Assembly (NCBI GenBank): GCA_028871455.1
Contig: JAGWNF010000007.1
Location: forward strand, 1 to 64,000
Direction of reading: 5' to 3'
Source: Alphaproteobacteria bacterium
GTDB taxonomy: Bacteria > Pseudomonadota > Alphaproteobacteria > ATCC43930 > CGMCC-115725
Length of the DNA: 64,000 bases
Shown here: positions 50,467-62,240 of the stretch, in pieces
How the letters are laid out: each line of letters starts with the position of its first letter
Position numbering within the stretch: position 1 is the stretch's first letter
Position numbers and translations under genes: made by a program
The notes under the pieces: model-generated
What the model was told of the DNA's origin: nothing
Database searches by the model: none
The model's input: only the letters and a program-made list of their open reading frames with translations

Positions 50467-50503
50467 CGCCCCGGCTGCAATCCCGGCCGGGGCGTCTTGT
50501 TTC
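50467..50503 (+). terminator. Hairpin, probable terminator
   Basis: CGCCCCGGC and GCCGGGGCG form a 9-bp stem around TGCAATCCCG-type loop bases, followed by TCTTGTTTCTC. It lies 105 bases after the small membrane gene; a second stem (CTGCCG/CGGCAG) stands just before it. Confidence 0.42.
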
Positions 50504-50574
50504 TCAAGGGTTTCCCGGCGCGATTTCGGGGATCACCCGGGCCCGGTGTGTCGTTTTCGCGTCTAGATTGCGCT

Positions 50575-50739
50575 GTGGACAAGTATCCGGACGGGGGCGC
50601 CGATTATTATCTCGCTCACGCCGCGCGCATTCGCGCCGCGGCCGAGCGCGCCACGCTTCCCGAGATCCGCAATGAGCTGTTGAAGATTGCCACCGCCTTC
50701 GAGCGGCTGGCGGAGCACGCCAAGGACGTCGTGCGCTGA
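50575..50739 (+). CDS. Very small helical protein
   Basis: 54 codons with a GTG start: MDKYPDGGADYYLAHAARIR, then AAAERATLPEIRNELLKIAT and AFERLAEHAKDVVR. The pattern of short helices with Ala, Arg and Glu is shared by numerous small alphaproteobacterial proteins of unknown role. No clear ribosome site was found, so the start is uncertain. It is convergent with another very small gene 10 bases away. Confidence 0.6.
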   Translation: MDKYPDGGADYYLAHAARIRAAAERATLPEIRNELLKIATAFERLAEHAKDVVR

Positions 50740-50749
50740 AACGCACGCC

Positions 50750-50908
50750 TTACGAACGCTTGTCGGCGTCGGTTTCGATCTGCTCCAGCTCGGCTTCGAG
50801 CCGGGTGATCTGGCGCAGGTAGATGGTAGCGACCTCGGGACCCGCGCCCTGGGCGAGATATTCACGGTAAAGCGCAAGCTTGCGGCGCAGATCGTCGGCG
50901 CGGCTCAT
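50750..50908 (-). CDS. Very small coiled-coil-like protein
   Basis: 52 codons on the minus strand: MSRADDLRRKLALYREYLAQ, then GAGPEVATIYLRQITRLEAE and LEQIETDADKRS. The heptad-like leucines (LRRKLALY; ITRLEAELEQIE) suggest a short coiled coil. Reading frame, codon use and the fit between start and stop support a genuine gene. No ribosome site stands out. Function unknown. Confidence 0.6.
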   Translation of the reverse strand: MSRADDLRRKLALYREYLAQGAGPEVATIYLRQITRLEAELEQIETDADKRS

Positions 50909-51036
50909 GCACGTCCTGATAGCGCCGCCGTTTGTGCAGTAGAATAAGGGATAATACGCACATTTAACGGGCGGTCGTTGTTAAACGACCACCCCGCAGA
51001 TGTTTCCGCCGTCCGGCATCGGCCAAGTCGCCGGCC

Positions 51037-51627
51037 TCAGGCCAGGTCGGCGGCTAGCGTCGCGCGCGTCGCCTCGTTCAGCACCGCGATATGGTGATAG
51101 TTCGGATGCTCGATGCCGACCTCGACGCGCGTGCCGGCGGCGCGGAACTTCGCCTTCTGCGCCGCCGTGAACGGGAATTTCATGAACTGCACCGACGAGG
51201 CCTTGCCGTCGGACGCGGTGTTCTCGCGCGTCGGATCGGCCGCGCCGGCGATCTTCTCGCCGGCGAAGGCGAGATACATCTTGTACTCGACGCCGCCGAG
51301 CTGGCCGAGGATGCGCGCGCGCTGCACCGGATCCTCGATCTCGAACATCACGGTCGCGACCAGCTCGTCGCCCTTGGGGATGAGCGGATTGTAGGCCGCG
51401 AGCTCGTCGCCGATCTGCGCCTCGCCGCCGTGCTCGATCGCCAGCATCTCGTGCACCTGGTGCCACATGGTGTCGAAATTCTCGAAATAGAACGTCGCCA
51501 GCGGCCCGACTTCGACCCGGCGGTTCTTCTTGATCGCGGTGATGCGCTGGCGATGGGCGCGCCGTTCGCGCTCGTATTGCTCGACCGGCAGGATGTCGGC
51601 GCGGGTGAGTTCGCGGAACTGGGTCAC
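51037..51627 (-). CDS. DUF3501 protein
   Basis: A 196-residue DUF3501 protein, a family found with rubrerythrin and Fe-S oxidoreductase genes. It has RADILPVEQYERERRAHRQRITAIKKNRRV, FENFDTMWHQVHEML and GGVEYKMYLAFAGEKI, with conserved His and Glu that may bind metal. GTG start, overlapping the upstream Fe-S oxidoreductase stop by four bases (GTGA). Third gene of the rubrerythrin operon; biochemical role unknown. Confidence 0.87.
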   Translation of the reverse strand: MTQFRELTRADILPVEQYERERRAHRQRITAIKKNRRVEVGPLATFYFENFDTMWHQVHEMLAIEHGGEAQIGDELAAYNPLIPKGDELVATVMFEIEDPVQRARILGQLGGVEYKMYLAFAGEKIAGAADPTRENTASDGKASSVQFMKFPFTAAQKAKFRAAGTRVEVGIEHPNYHHIAVLNEATRATLAADLA

Positions 51628-53000
51628 GGATGTTTCTCCTCCGGCAGGACGCCATAGGCGAGCGCCATGAGCTCGATCGGGTGATAGGTCTCGGCCGGCG
51701 CCTTGCCCTCGGCGCCGAGCATCTGCATGCCCTGGCGGATGTGCATCGCCGCCAGCGGGCATTCCGAGGCGAGATAGGCCTTGTCGGCCTTGGCGACGCT
51801 GCGCGCCACGGGCTTGCCGACCTTGATCGCGGTGTCGAAATTCGCCTTCATCACGCCCCACGAGCCACCGTGGCCGGAGCAGCGTTCGATCACGGCGACG
51901 TCGGGCGACGGCAGCAGCCGCAGCAGCTCGGCCGCCTTCTGGCCCATGTTCTGCGCCCGCGCGTGACACGCGATGTGGACGGCGACGCCGCCCGGGAGCG
52001 GCGCCAGGCCGCCGGCCAGGCCCTCCTTCTTGGCGATCGCCACCAGATATTCGCTGCCGTCGAAAGTGGCGCCCGCCAGGAGCTTCACATCCGCGTCGTC
52101 GGGCAGCAGCAGCGGCCATTCGAATTTGAGCATCAGCGCGCAGGACGGCACCGGCGCCACGATATCGAAGCCGGCCTCGATCTTGGGCCGAAGGTCCCGC
52201 GCCACGCGCTTCGCCATCGCCGCGACGCGCGCGACGTCGCCGCGCTCGAATTGCGGCATGCCGCAGCAGCCGGGATAGGCGACTTCGGTCGCGACGCCAT
52301 TCTTGGCGAGGATGGCGCGCAGCGCCTCGCCGATGCGCGGCCGGTTGTAATTGACGAAGCAGGTCGCATAGATGACCGCCTTGCGGCCATAGGCCGGTGC
52401 GTCCTTATCCACCGGCGGCGCGTTGTCCCGGGCGCGCAGGGCGAAGGTGCGGCCGTGGAATTTCGGCAAGTCGGCGCGGCGGTCGATGCCAGCCGCCGCT
52501 TCCATTGCCGGTCGGGTCAGGCCGTTGCCGGTCCGGCTCGCCCAGTTGGCGAGCGGCGCCACTTTGCCGGCCAGTCGCCCGTTACGGTCGGTTTCGGCGA
52601 GCCGCTGTTGCGCGAACTCGCCGCCGTTCGCCTTCAGCTGCGACGCGCGATAGCGCAGCATGGTGTGCGGAAAATCGAGATTGAATTCGTGCGGCGGCAC
52701 GTAGGGACACTTGGTCATGAAACACATGTCGCAGAGCGTGCAGGCGTCGGCGACCTTGGCGTAGTCCTTGCGGTCGACGCCTTCGAGCTCGTTGGGGCTG
52801 GCGTCGATCAGGTCGAAGAGCCGCGGAAAGCTGTCGCACAGATTGAAGCAGCGCCGGCAGCCGTGGCAGATCTCGAAGATGCGGTGCATCTCCGCTTCGA
52901 CCTTAGCCGGATCGTAATAGTCGGCGTCCCGCCACGGAATCGCGTGGCGCGTGGGCGCGTCGAGGCTGCCTTCCCGCATCGAAAGGTCCTGGTGGTTCAA
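51624..53000 (-). CDS. Fe-S oxidoreductase, GlpC/HdrD-like
   Basis: A 458-residue protein with two N-terminal [4Fe-4S] motifs ([11 protein letters not shown] and [13 protein letters not shown]) and two C-terminal cysteine-rich domains of the CCG type ([14 protein letters not shown] and the [12 protein letters not shown] ... CSGHGGSWG segment). It resembles GlpC and heterodisulfide reductase subunit D, which pass electrons between quinones or disulfides and flavoproteins. In this operon it probably supplies electrons for rubrerythrin-linked peroxide reduction (inference). Coupled to the DUF3501 gene by a four-base overlap. Confidence 0.87.
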   Translation of the reverse strand: MNHQDLSMREGSLDAPTRHAIPWRDADYYDPAKVEAEMHRIFEICHGCRRCFNLCDSFPRLFDLIDASPNELEGVDRKDYAKVADACTLCDMCFMTKCPYVPPHEFNLDFPHTMLRYRASQLKANGGEFAQQRLAETDRNGRLAGKVAPLANWASRTGNGLTRPAMEAAAGIDRRADLPKFHGRTFALRARDNAPPVDKDAPAYGRKAVIYATCFVNYNRPRIGEALRAILAKNGVATEVAYPGCCGMPQFERGDVARVAAMAKRVARDLRPKIEAGFDIVAPVPSCALMLKFEWPLLLPDDADVKLLAGATFDGSEYLVAIAKKEGLAGGLAPLPGGVAVHIACHARAQNMGQKAAELLRLLPSPDVAVIERCSGHGGSWGVMKANFDTAIKVGKPVARSVAKADKAYLASECPLAAMHIRQGMQMLGAEGKAPAETYHPIELMALAYGVLPEEKHP

Positions 53001-53055
53001 GCAGAAAAATGGCGAGGAGCGCCGCCGCGCTCCCCGCGGTGATCGTCGGCCGGGC

Positions 53056-53472
53056 TCAGCCCAGGCTGTCGAGCGCCTTCTGGAAGCGCCCGGCGTGGGA
53101 CTTCTCGGCCTTGGCGAGCGTCTCGAACCAGTCGGCGATCTCCTCGAAGCCTTCCTGGCGCGCGGTCTTCGCCATGCCCGGATACATGTCGGTGTATTCG
53201 TGGGTCTCGCCGGCGATCGCCGCCGCGAGGTTCTTCTTGGTGTCGCCGATCGGCTTGCCAGTCGCCGGATCGCCGACCTCCTCGAGGAATTCGAGGTGGC
53301 CGTGGGCGTGGCCGGTTTCGCCTTCCGCGGTCGAGCGGAAGACCGTCGAGACGTCGTTGAAGCCTTCGACGTCGGCCTTCTGGGCGAAATAGAGGTAGCG
53401 CCGGTTCGCCTGGCTTTCGCCGGCGAAGGCGTCTTTCAGGTTCTGCTCGGTCTTCGAGCCTTTGAGTGCCAT
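53056..53472 (-). CDS. Rubrerythrin (ferritin-like domain only)
   Basis: A 138-residue rubrerythrin-type diiron protein. The four-helix bundle carries the metal ligands in [38 protein letters not shown] and [10 protein letters not shown]. The C-terminal rubredoxin [Fe(SCys)4] domain of classical rubrerythrin is absent, so an outside donor is needed; the Fe-S oxidoreductase encoded next is a candidate. It reduces H2O2 in the cytosol. GGAGGCATGC precedes the ATG. An ICE-like site lies 94 bases upstream. Confidence 0.92.
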   Translation of the reverse strand: MALKGSKTEQNLKDAFAGESQANRRYLYFAQKADVEGFNDVSTVFRSTAEGETGHAHGHLEFLEEVGDPATGKPIGDTKKNLAAAIAGETHEYTDMYPGMAKTARQEGFEEIADWFETLAKAEKSHAGRFQKALDSLG

Positions 53473-53565
53473 GCATGCCTCCTGGCGGTTGGAATTCGGA
53501 CCGGCGGACGCCGGTCGCGCCCGCCACGCGCTCTATATGAACCCGCCGGCGCCTTGAGTCAACAG

Positions 53566-53582
53566 TTTAGAATAATTATAAT
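53566..53582. promoter_or_regulatory. Candidate iron-control element (Irr box) for the rubrerythrin operon
   Basis: TTTAGAATAATTATAAT matches the rhizobial ICE pattern TTTAGAAnnnTTCTAAA at 12 of 14 specified positions. It lies 94 bases upstream of the rubrerythrin start and 40 bases past the irr stop, in a short AT-rich tract unusual for this genome. Confidence 0.55.
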
Positions 53583-53621
53583 TTCTGATTTAAGCGCTGG
53601 CCGGATATGACAAAAGGCGTG

Positions 53622-54050
53622 CTACGCGCGGCCCTTTTGCGGCGCTTTTTCGACCCGGACGATGACGTCGACGCGGCGGATCGAGCCGCCTTCGGGCGGC
53701 GGCGGCACGTTGCTGACCGCGATGCTGTCGCCGGGAATGTCGCGCAGCAGGCCGCTGTCCTCGTAGAAGAAGTGATGATGGTCGCTGACATTGGTGTCGA
53801 AATACGACCGGCCGGGATTGATCACCACCTCGCGCAGCAGGCCCGCGCCGACGAACTGGTGCAGCGTGTTGTAGACCGTCGCCAGCGACACCGGAATCTG
53901 CGCCGCGAGCGCCTCGCCGTGCAGCTCCTCGGCGGCCACGTGGCGGTCGCCTTTCTCGAACAGCAGCCGCGCCAGGGCAAGGCGCTGGCGGGTCGGCCGC
54001 AGCCGCGCGGCACGAAGCAGTTCAAGCGCGTTGGCGAAGGGACGGGTCAT
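53622..54050 (-). CDS. irr: Iron response regulator Irr (Fur family)
   Basis: A 142-residue Irr. The winged helix reads LRPTRQRLALARLLFEKGDRHVAAEEL and SLATVYNTLHQFVGAGLLRE; the family's heme-linked triple histidine is in FDTNVSDHHHFFYED. It represses or activates iron and heme genes at ICE sequences when heme is scarce, and is degraded on heme binding in relatives. No Shine-Dalgarno is visible before the ATG, and the frame stays open upstream without a start codon. It lies beside the rubrerythrin operon on the same strand. Confidence 0.93.
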   Translation of the reverse strand: MTRPFANALELLRAARLRPTRQRLALARLLFEKGDRHVAAEELHGEALAAQIPVSLATVYNTLHQFVGAGLLREVVINPGRSYFDTNVSDHHHFFYEDSGLLRDIPGDSIAVSNVPPPPEGGSIRRVDVIVRVEKAPQKGRA

Positions 54051-54254
54051 CGAGGAGATATATAGGTAGCGCGGACCGCCAAGGTAGAGGCGCTCTAAAT
54101 TACCCCAGAATGGGCCGTTTGCAAAGGAGAGAAACGCCTGTCTGGGGGCCGAATTCGGCGCCCGTCGGCGCGGCTCGGCTAGGCCGAGATCGAGCCGCTC
54201 GGGATCGAACTCGAACGCCGTATTGCGTCGATCCGGCGCATGCCGGCAACCGGC

Positions 54255-55652
54255 TCAGTTGCCGGTCTGGAGCCGCTCGACCAGCTCGCGCACGCTCGGA
54301 ATGAAGCCGTTGGCGTAGAACGGATCGGTGGCGAAGCGATAGGCGTTGTGGCCCGAGAACATGAGCTGGAACTCGACGTCCTCGCTATGGGCGATGTTCT
54401 GCAGCGTCTTCTGGATGCAGAAGCTGCGCGGATCGGCCTTCTTGCCGGTGGTGCCCTCCTCGTTCTGCGCCCAGTTCGAGAACATGCAGGCCGACAGGCA
54501 GCCCATGCAGTTGATCTGGTCGTTGCGGATCTCGAGCGCCTTGGCCGGCGCGACGAAGATCAGGGTCGAGTCCGGCGTCCGCAGCGCTTCGGTGAAGCCC
54601 TGCGCGATCCAGGTCAGCGCGCGCTCGCGGTCGTGCGGCGTGACGTAGACGATGCGCTTGCGCGCGCCGACCTCGAGCGTCGCCAAGTGGTCGCCGACGG
54701 ACTCGATCGAATAGGGAATCTGCCGCTCGGAGCGCTCCTCGAGCTCGGCGAGGAAGTTGTTGCGCACGGCCGAGGAGTAGAAGCCGGTCGGGCTGAAGCG
54801 CTGGAGCCGGATGTCGCCTTCCTTGAGCGTCAGCAGCTTGTGCTTCCAGGCGTCGGATATCGGGCTCTCCTTGGTGAGGAGCGCGCGCGTGCCGAACTGG
54901 AACGCGATCGGCCCGAGCTCGGGATTGTCGAGCCAATCCTCCCATTCGCGCAGGCACCAGACGCCGCCGGCCATGACGATCGGCGTGTCGGCAAGGCCGA
55001 ATTCGCGCATCATCTGGCGAAGCTCGTAGACGCGCGGGAAGGGCGGCTCGGGCCGCTCCGGATCCTCGCTGTTGGTGATGCCGTTATGGCCGCCGGCGAG
55101 CCAGGGATCCTCGTAGACCACCGCGCCCAGCCACCCGCGGAACTTGTGGTAGGCGCGTTTCCACAGCGCGCGGAAGGCGCGCGCCGACGACACGATCGGA
55201 TAGTAGTGAACGCCATAGCGGGCGCAGATCTCGGCGATGCGATAGGGCATGCCGGCGCCGCAGGTGACGCCGTTGACGAGGCCCTGCGCGCCCTCGAGCA
55301 CGCCGTTGAGAATGCGCTCGGCCGCCGCCATCTCCCACAGGATGTTCATGTGCAGGCGGCCGCGGCCCGAGGCGCGCTCGTAGGCGACCTTGGCCTGGTG
55401 AATGCCGCCGGCTATGGCGTAGCGGATCAGCTCCTCGTGCCGCTCGCGCCGCGTCTTGCCGTGATAGACTTGGGCAATGGTGCGGCCGTTGGCGTCCTTT
55501 GAATCGGCGTTGACGCCGGAGAAGGTGCCGACGCCGCCGCAGGCCGCCCAGGCGCCCGAGCTTTCGCCGTTCGAGATCGAGATGCCCTTGCCGCCTTCGA
55601 CCAGCGGCAGCACCTCGCAGCCCGAAATCCGGAGCGCGTTCAGCGCTTTCAC
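54255..55652 (-). CDS. Nitronate monooxygenase family FMN protein
   Basis: A 465-residue TIM-barrel flavoprotein of the 2-nitropropane dioxygenase / nitronate monooxygenase family, which oxidises alkyl nitronates. FMN-site segments are NGVTCGAGMPYRIAEI, TPIVMAGGVW and FQFGTRALLT. It is about 100 residues longer than the class I enzymes and has a C-terminal Cys-rich part (NCMGCLSACMFSNW, later SFC), so it may be a distinct subgroup. It is followed by the irr-rubrerythrin block and preceded by pnp, all on the minus strand, with no tight coupling. Confidence 0.78.
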   Translation of the reverse strand: MKALNALRISGCEVLPLVEGGKGISISNGESSGAWAACGGVGTFSGVNADSKDANGRTIAQVYHGKTRRERHEELIRYAIAGGIHQAKVAYERASGRGRLHMNILWEMAAAERILNGVLEGAQGLVNGVTCGAGMPYRIAEICARYGVHYYPIVSSARAFRALWKRAYHKFRGWLGAVVYEDPWLAGGHNGITNSEDPERPEPPFPRVYELRQMMREFGLADTPIVMAGGVWCLREWEDWLDNPELGPIAFQFGTRALLTKESPISDAWKHKLLTLKEGDIRLQRFSPTGFYSSAVRNNFLAELEERSERQIPYSIESVGDHLATLEVGARKRIVYVTPHDRERALTWIAQGFTEALRTPDSTLIFVAPAKALEIRNDQINCMGCLSACMFSNWAQNEEGTTGKKADPRSFCIQKTLQNIAHSEDVEFQLMFSGHNAYRFATDPFYANGFIPSVRELVERLQTGN

Positions 55653-55723
55653 GGCCTCATCCTCTCTGTCGCCCCCTTGCCGCCTATCTGGCCCCGGCCG
55701 CCGCGACGGTCAACCCTGGCGAT

Positions 55724-57880
<2,157 letters not shown>

Positions 57881-57940
57881 GGTTCGCTCTCTCTTCTCTC
57901 TCTTCGGTCTCTCTGTGGAAAGGGGTAAGGGCGGACGGCG

Positions 57941-58007
57941 GGCGACGGAACTCCGTCGCCGCGGCTTTGTCCGCGCGGTTTGTCGTGAAGGCCGGCGCGC
58001 GCCGGCC
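57941..58007 (-). promoter_or_regulatory. rpsO-pnp intergenic hairpins
   Basis: Two stems lie in the rpsO-pnp gap: GGCGACGG/CCGTCGCC with an AACT loop (57,941-57,960), and an 18-base perfect palindrome (GGCCGGCGC mirrored, 57,990-58,007). In E. coli the equivalent gap has an rpsO terminator and an RNase III site used in pnp autoregulation; a similar role here is inferred. Confidence 0.55.
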
Positions 58008-58021
58008 GGAGGACTGCGATC

Positions 58022-58291
58022 TCAGCGGCGCAGTCCCAGGCGGTCGATCAGCGCTTCGTAGCGCGCGGCGTCGACGCGCTTCAGGTAATCGAGCTGGCTG
58101 CGACGCTGGCCGACCATGACCAGCAGACCGCGGCGCGAGTGGAAATCCTTGGTATGGGTCGCCAGATGCTCGCTGAGCTTCTGGATGCGCTCGCTCAAGA
58201 TGGCGACCTGGACCTCGGGCGAGCCGGTGTCGCCCTCTTTGCGCGCGTAATCGCGGATGAGCTCCTGCTTGCGCGCCACGCTGATCGACAT
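58022..58291 (-). CDS. rpsO: 30S ribosomal protein uS15
   Basis: An 89-residue uS15 with the standard [22 protein letters not shown] opening and the [22 protein letters not shown] rRNA-binding helix. It binds helices of 16S rRNA and represses its own translation in other bacteria. GGAGACAATCCCG lies before the ATG. It is between truB and pnp, the universal proteobacterial order. Confidence 0.96.
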   Translation of the reverse strand: MSISVARKQELIRDYARKEGDTGSPEVQVAILSERIQKLSEHLATHTKDFHSRRGLLVMVGQRRSQLDYLKRVDAARYEALIDRLGLRR

Positions 58292-58311
58292 CGGGATTGT
58301 CTCCTTCGAAC

Positions 58312-59235
58312 TCAGATGTTCAGCACGCGCAGGGGACGGATTTCCCCGGCCGTGACTTCGGCGAGCGCTACCAGCTTGCCGCCCGACGTTGCACAGATCG
58401 TCGCGCCGTTGCCGATTTGTGAGAGGCACGCCCGCTCTTGCGGGCTGAACGGCGTCACGGCCCGGCCGCAACGCAGGGCGTTTGCCTGGTCCTCCGTCAG
58501 GGCGAGCGCCGGGATGTCGTCCAGCGCCGTCTCGAGCGGAAGCAAATGCCCGGAAGCGGCCGGACTATGCCCGAGGGCGGTCAGATTATCCAGGGGAATC
58601 GCCCGGTTGAGGCCGAACCGGCCGACCGCCAGCCGTCGCAATTCGGTAACGAAACCGCGGGTTTCGAGCGCTTCGCCGAGGTCCCGGGCAAGGCTGCGGA
58701 CATAGGTGCCCGGACCGACCTCGGCCTCGAAGACCGCCCGGTCGGCGTCCGGCGCCGCCACCAGTTCGAGCCGCCGCACCGTCACCGACCGCGCCGCAAG
58801 CTCGGCCGCGACGCCCGCCCGCGCCAGCGCATAGGCCCGCTGGCCGCTGACCTTGATCGCCGAGAAAGCCGGCGGCCGCTGATCGATCGTGCCGGTGAAG
58901 CGCGGCAGGACCGCGCGGATCGCCTCGGCCGAAGGCCGATGATCGCTGCGGGCGACGACATCGCCCTCGGCGTCGTCGGTGGTGCGCGCCTCGCCCCACT
59001 GCACGGTGAAGCGATAGACCTTCGGACCGTCGACGACGTAGGGCACTGTCTTGGTCGCCTCGCCGAGCGCGATCGGCAGCACGCCGGTCGCCAGCGGATC
59101 GAGCGTGCCGGCATGGCCGGCCTTGGCGGCGTTGAACGCCCGCTTGACCGCGGCGACAGCGCGCGCCGAGCTGAGGCCCAGCGGCTTATCGAGCACGATC
59201 CAGCCGTGGATCGCCGACGCCGGCTTACTCCGCAT
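58312..59235 (-). CDS. truB: tRNA pseudouridine-55 synthase
   Basis: A 307-residue TruB that makes pseudouridine 55 in tRNA. The catalytic Asp is in [18 protein letters not shown] near residue 40; [16 protein letters not shown] opens the domain and [15 protein letters not shown] is the conserved C-lobe motif. A PUA-like C-terminal part follows. The ATG at 59235 overlaps the end of rbfA by 11 bases; longer frames run into rbfA. Confidence 0.95.
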   Translation of the reverse strand: MRSKPASAIHGWIVLDKPLGLSSARAVAAVKRAFNAAKAGHAGTLDPLATGVLPIALGEATKTVPYVVDGPKVYRFTVQWGEARTTDDAEGDVVARSDHRPSAEAIRAVLPRFTGTIDQRPPAFSAIKVSGQRAYALARAGVAAELAARSVTVRRLELVAAPDADRAVFEAEVGPGTYVRSLARDLGEALETRGFVTELRRLAVGRFGLNRAIPLDNLTALGHSPAASGHLLPLETALDDIPALALTEDQANALRCGRAVTPFSPQERACLSQIGNGATICATSGGKLVALAEVTAGEIRPLRVLNI

Positions 59236-59638
59236 CGCGAGTCTTCTTGCGTTTGGGCTGGGCGGGCGGCACGAGATCGCGCGCCACCTCGGGCCGGCGC
59301 AGCAGCGCGTCGATCTGGCTTGCGTGCTCGAACGAGGTGTCGAGCGTGAAATGCAGCGCCGGCGCATAGCGCAACTTGACGGCCTGCGCCAGCTCGCGGC
59401 GCAGATAGCCCTCGGCGCGCTTCAATCCCGCCATGACCTCGGCGGCATGCGCGCCGCCCAGCGGCACGACATAGGCGGTCGCGTTCTTGAGATCGGGCGA
59501 CACCCGCACCTCGGTGACGGTGAGGGCGATCTCGGCGAGCGCGGGATCGTGCAGCCCGTGCTCGAAGATGCGCGCCAGCGCGTGGCGCATCTCCTCGCCG
59601 ACCCGCAGTGATCGCGCGCTCTGTTCCGATCTCGACAT
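59225..59638 (-). CDS. rbfA: Ribosome-binding factor A
   Basis: A 137-residue RbfA, the KH-type factor for 30S maturation and cold adaptation. It shows RVGEEMRHALARIFEHG, LTVTEVRVSPDLKNATAYVVPLGG and the LRRELAQAVKLRYAPALHFTLDTS segment characteristic of the family, then a basic C-terminal tail. It lies 28 bases after infB and overlaps truB. Confidence 0.94.
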   Translation of the reverse strand: MSRSEQSARSLRVGEEMRHALARIFEHGLHDPALAEIALTVTEVRVSPDLKNATAYVVPLGGAHAAEVMAGLKRAEGYLRRELAQAVKLRYAPALHFTLDTSFEHASQIDALLRRPEVARDLVPPAQPKRKKTRDAE

Positions 59639-59666
59639 CGCGGTCCTCGCGACTAGGGGCGCGCGG

Positions 59667-62240
59667 CTAGAGCGCGCGGGCGACCTCTTCGACCTCGAAG
59701 CACTCGATCACGTCGCCCTTCTCGATGTTGTCGTAGTTCTCGAAGGCCATACCGCATTCGGTGCCTTCGCGAACCTCGCGGACCTCGTCCTTGAAACGCT
59801 TCAGGGTCTTGAGGCTGCCTTCGTGGATGACGACGTTGTCGCGCAGCAACCGCACCTTGGCGCCGCGCCGCACCAAGCCTTCGGTGACCAGGCAGCCCGC
59901 CACCTTGCCGACCTTGCTGATGTTGAACACCTCGCGGATCTCGGCGTTGCCGAGGAAGCGCTCGCGCCGGGTCGGCGCCAGCAGGCCGGAAAGCGCGTTC
60001 TTCATGTCCTCGATCACCTCGTAGATGATCGAGTAGTAGCGGATCTCGACGCCGTCGCGCCGCGCCAGATCGCGCGCCTGCGGATTGGCGCGGACGTTGA
60101 AGCCGATGATCACGGCGTTCGACGCCTTGGCGAGGATGACGTCGCTCTCGTTGATGCCGCCCACCGCCGCGTGCAGCAGGCGCACCGTGACCTCCGTGGT
60201 GCCGAGGCCCTTGAGCGAGGCGTTGATCGCCTCGAGCGAGCCCTGGACGTCGGACTTGACCACGACCGCGAGCTCCTTGGCGGTGCCGGCGGCGATCTGC
60301 GAGAACATCTGCTCGAGCGTGCCGCGGCCGCCGGCGGCGGCGGCCTTCTGCCGGCGCAGCCGCTGGCGGTATTCGGTGATGTCGCGCGCCTTGGCCTCGC
60401 TGTCGACGACGACGAAATCGTCGCCCGCGAGCGGCGTGCCGTTGAGACCCAGCACCTCGACCGGCGTCGCCGGACTGGCGGCGGTCACGGTCTGGCCACG
60501 GTCGTCGATCAGCGCGCGCACCCGGCCCCATTCGCCGCCGGCGACGAAGATGTCGCCGGTCTTGAGCGTGCCGCGCTTGATCAACACGGTCGCGACTGAG
60601 CCGCGACCGCGCTCGAGCTTGGCCTCGATCACGGTGCCTTCGGCCGGACGGTCGGGATTGGCCTTGAGGTCGAGCACCTCGGCCTGCAGCAGGATCGCCT
60701 CTTCGAGCTTGTCGAGATTGGTCTTCTTGGTCGCCGAGACCTCGATGTCCATCACGTCGCCGCCGAGCCTCTCGAGTACGACCTCGTGTTGCAGCAAATC
60801 CTGGCGCACGCGCTCGGGCTTGGCGTCCGGCTTGTCGATCTTGTTGATGGCGACGATCATCGGCACCTTGGCCTCGCGGGCGTGGCGGATGGCCTCGACC
60901 GTCTGTTCCTTGATGCCGTCGTCGGCCGCGACCACCAGCACCACGATATCGGTGATCTGCGCGCCGCGTGCCCGCATTGCCGTGAAGGCCTGATGGCCCG
61001 GCGTGTCGATGAAAGTGATGCGCTGGCCGCCCTTGAGCGCCACCTGGTAGGCGCCGATGTGCTGGGTGATGCCGCCGGCCTCGCCCGAGGCGACGTCGGT
61101 CTCGCGCAGCGCGTCGAGCAGCGATGTCTTGCCGTGGTCGACGTGACCCATGACGGTGACCACCGGCGGCCGCGGCCTGAGGCTCTCGGGCGCATCCGCC
61201 TCGCCGACCAGGCCGACCTCGACGTCGGCCTCGGAAACGCGGCGGACCTTGTGGCCGAACTCGGTGGCGATCAGCTCGGCGGTGTCAGCGTCGATGTTCT
61301 GGGTGATGGTCGCCATCATGCCCATAGCGAAGAGCTTCTTCACCACTTCGGCGCCGCGCTCGGCCATGCGGTTGGCGAGCTCCTGCACGCTGATGGTCTC
61401 GGGAATCACCACCTCGCGCGCCTGCTTGACCTGCGCGTCCTTCTGTTGCGCCTGCTGCAGGCGATGTTTCTCGCGCTCGCGCTGACGGCGGAACTGCGAT
61501 TCGCTGCGTGTCCGCTCCTCGCCCTCCTCGTTGAGGGCGCGCGTGACTGTGAGCTTGCTGCGCTGCTTGGGCTCATCGCGGCGCGGCGCGATCGCCGGTC
61601 GCTTGGCGCCGGCGCCGGGACGGCGCGGACGCTCCTCTTCCTCCTCCTCGACGATCTTGACCTTGCCGGCGGCCGAGAGCGCGGCGACCTTGGCGGCCGC
61701 GGCGTCGCCGGCGCGCTTGGCGACTTCGCGGCGCGACTGCTCGGCGGCCTGCTCGGCCTTGCGTTGCTCGGCGCGCCGGTCAGCGGCGGTCCGCGCTTCG
61801 ACTTTTGGCGCCTCGGCCGACTTGGATGACGGCTCGGCGGGATGGACCTTGGCGAGCTCCTGCTCGCGCTCGGCGGCGGCGCGGGCCTCGGCGACCGCCC
61901 GCTCCTCGGCTTTGAGCGCGCCCTTGAGCGCGCGGGCGCGGCGCGCCGCCTCTTCCGGCGTCAGGCCGTGCGGCAGCACGACGCCGCGGCGCGTCGGCGC
62001 GGCCGGCATCGCGGGCGTCGCCGCTTTCGGCGCCTCCCGGGCGACGGTCGGCGCAGCCTCCGGCCGCTCGGCCGCTGGCGCGGCGCGTTTGCGGCGCACC
62101 TCGACCTGCACGGTCTTGGAGCGGCCATGCGGAAAGCTCTGCCGCACCGATCCGGTTTCGATCGGCTTGCGCAGCTCGAGCTTGCCGCCCGGACGTCCGC
62201 CCAGCGTCAAGGGACGTTTTTCGTCGCTGTTCTCAGCCAT
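59667..62240 (-). CDS. infB: Translation initiation factor IF-2
   Basis: An 857-residue IF-2. The first third is the low-complexity, Ala/Arg/Glu-rich N-terminal region with [14 protein letters not shown] and long charged helices. The G-domain has [14 protein letters not shown] (P-loop), [14 protein letters not shown] and NKIDKPDA near residues 365-470, followed by domain II and the C-terminal fMet-tRNA-binding domains ([19 protein letters not shown]). It places initiator tRNA on the 30S subunit. Overlaps the YlxR gene by 8 bases. Confidence 0.96.
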   Translation of the reverse strand: MAENSDEKRPLTLGGRPGGKLELRKPIETGSVRQSFPHGRSKTVQVEVRRKRAAPAAERPEAAPTVAREAPKAATPAMPAAPTRRGVVLPHGLTPEEAARRARALKGALKAEERAVAEARAAAEREQELAKVHPAEPSSKSAEAPKVEARTAADRRAEQRKAEQAAEQSRREVAKRAGDAAAAKVAALSAAGKVKIVEEEEEERPRRPGAGAKRPAIAPRRDEPKQRSKLTVTRALNEEGEERTRSESQFRRQREREKHRLQQAQQKDAQVKQAREVVIPETISVQELANRMAERGAEVVKKLFAMGMMATITQNIDADTAELIATEFGHKVRRVSEADVEVGLVGEADAPESLRPRPPVVTVMGHVDHGKTSLLDALRETDVASGEAGGITQHIGAYQVALKGGQRITFIDTPGHQAFTAMRARGAQITDIVVLVVAADDGIKEQTVEAIRHAREAKVPMIVAINKIDKPDAKPERVRQDLLQHEVVLERLGGDVMDIEVSATKKTNLDKLEEAILLQAEVLDLKANPDRPAEGTVIEAKLERGRGSVATVLIKRGTLKTGDIFVAGGEWGRVRALIDDRGQTVTAASPATPVEVLGLNGTPLAGDDFVVVDSEAKARDITEYRQRLRRQKAAAAGGRGTLEQMFSQIAAGTAKELAVVVKSDVQGSLEAINASLKGLGTTEVTVRLLHAAVGGINESDVILAKASNAVIIGFNVRANPQARDLARRDGVEIRYYSIIYEVIEDMKNALSGLLAPTRRERFLGNAEIREVFNISKVGKVAGCLVTEGLVRRGAKVRLLRDNVVIHEGSLKTLKRFKDEVREVREGTECGMAFENYDNIEKGDVIECFEVEEVARAL

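Noticed and set aside
54051-54250. Open frame upstream of irr that could extend the protein by about 70 residues
   Set aside because: It contains no ATG, GTG or TTG and does not match known Irr N-termini; chance openness in GC-rich DNA.
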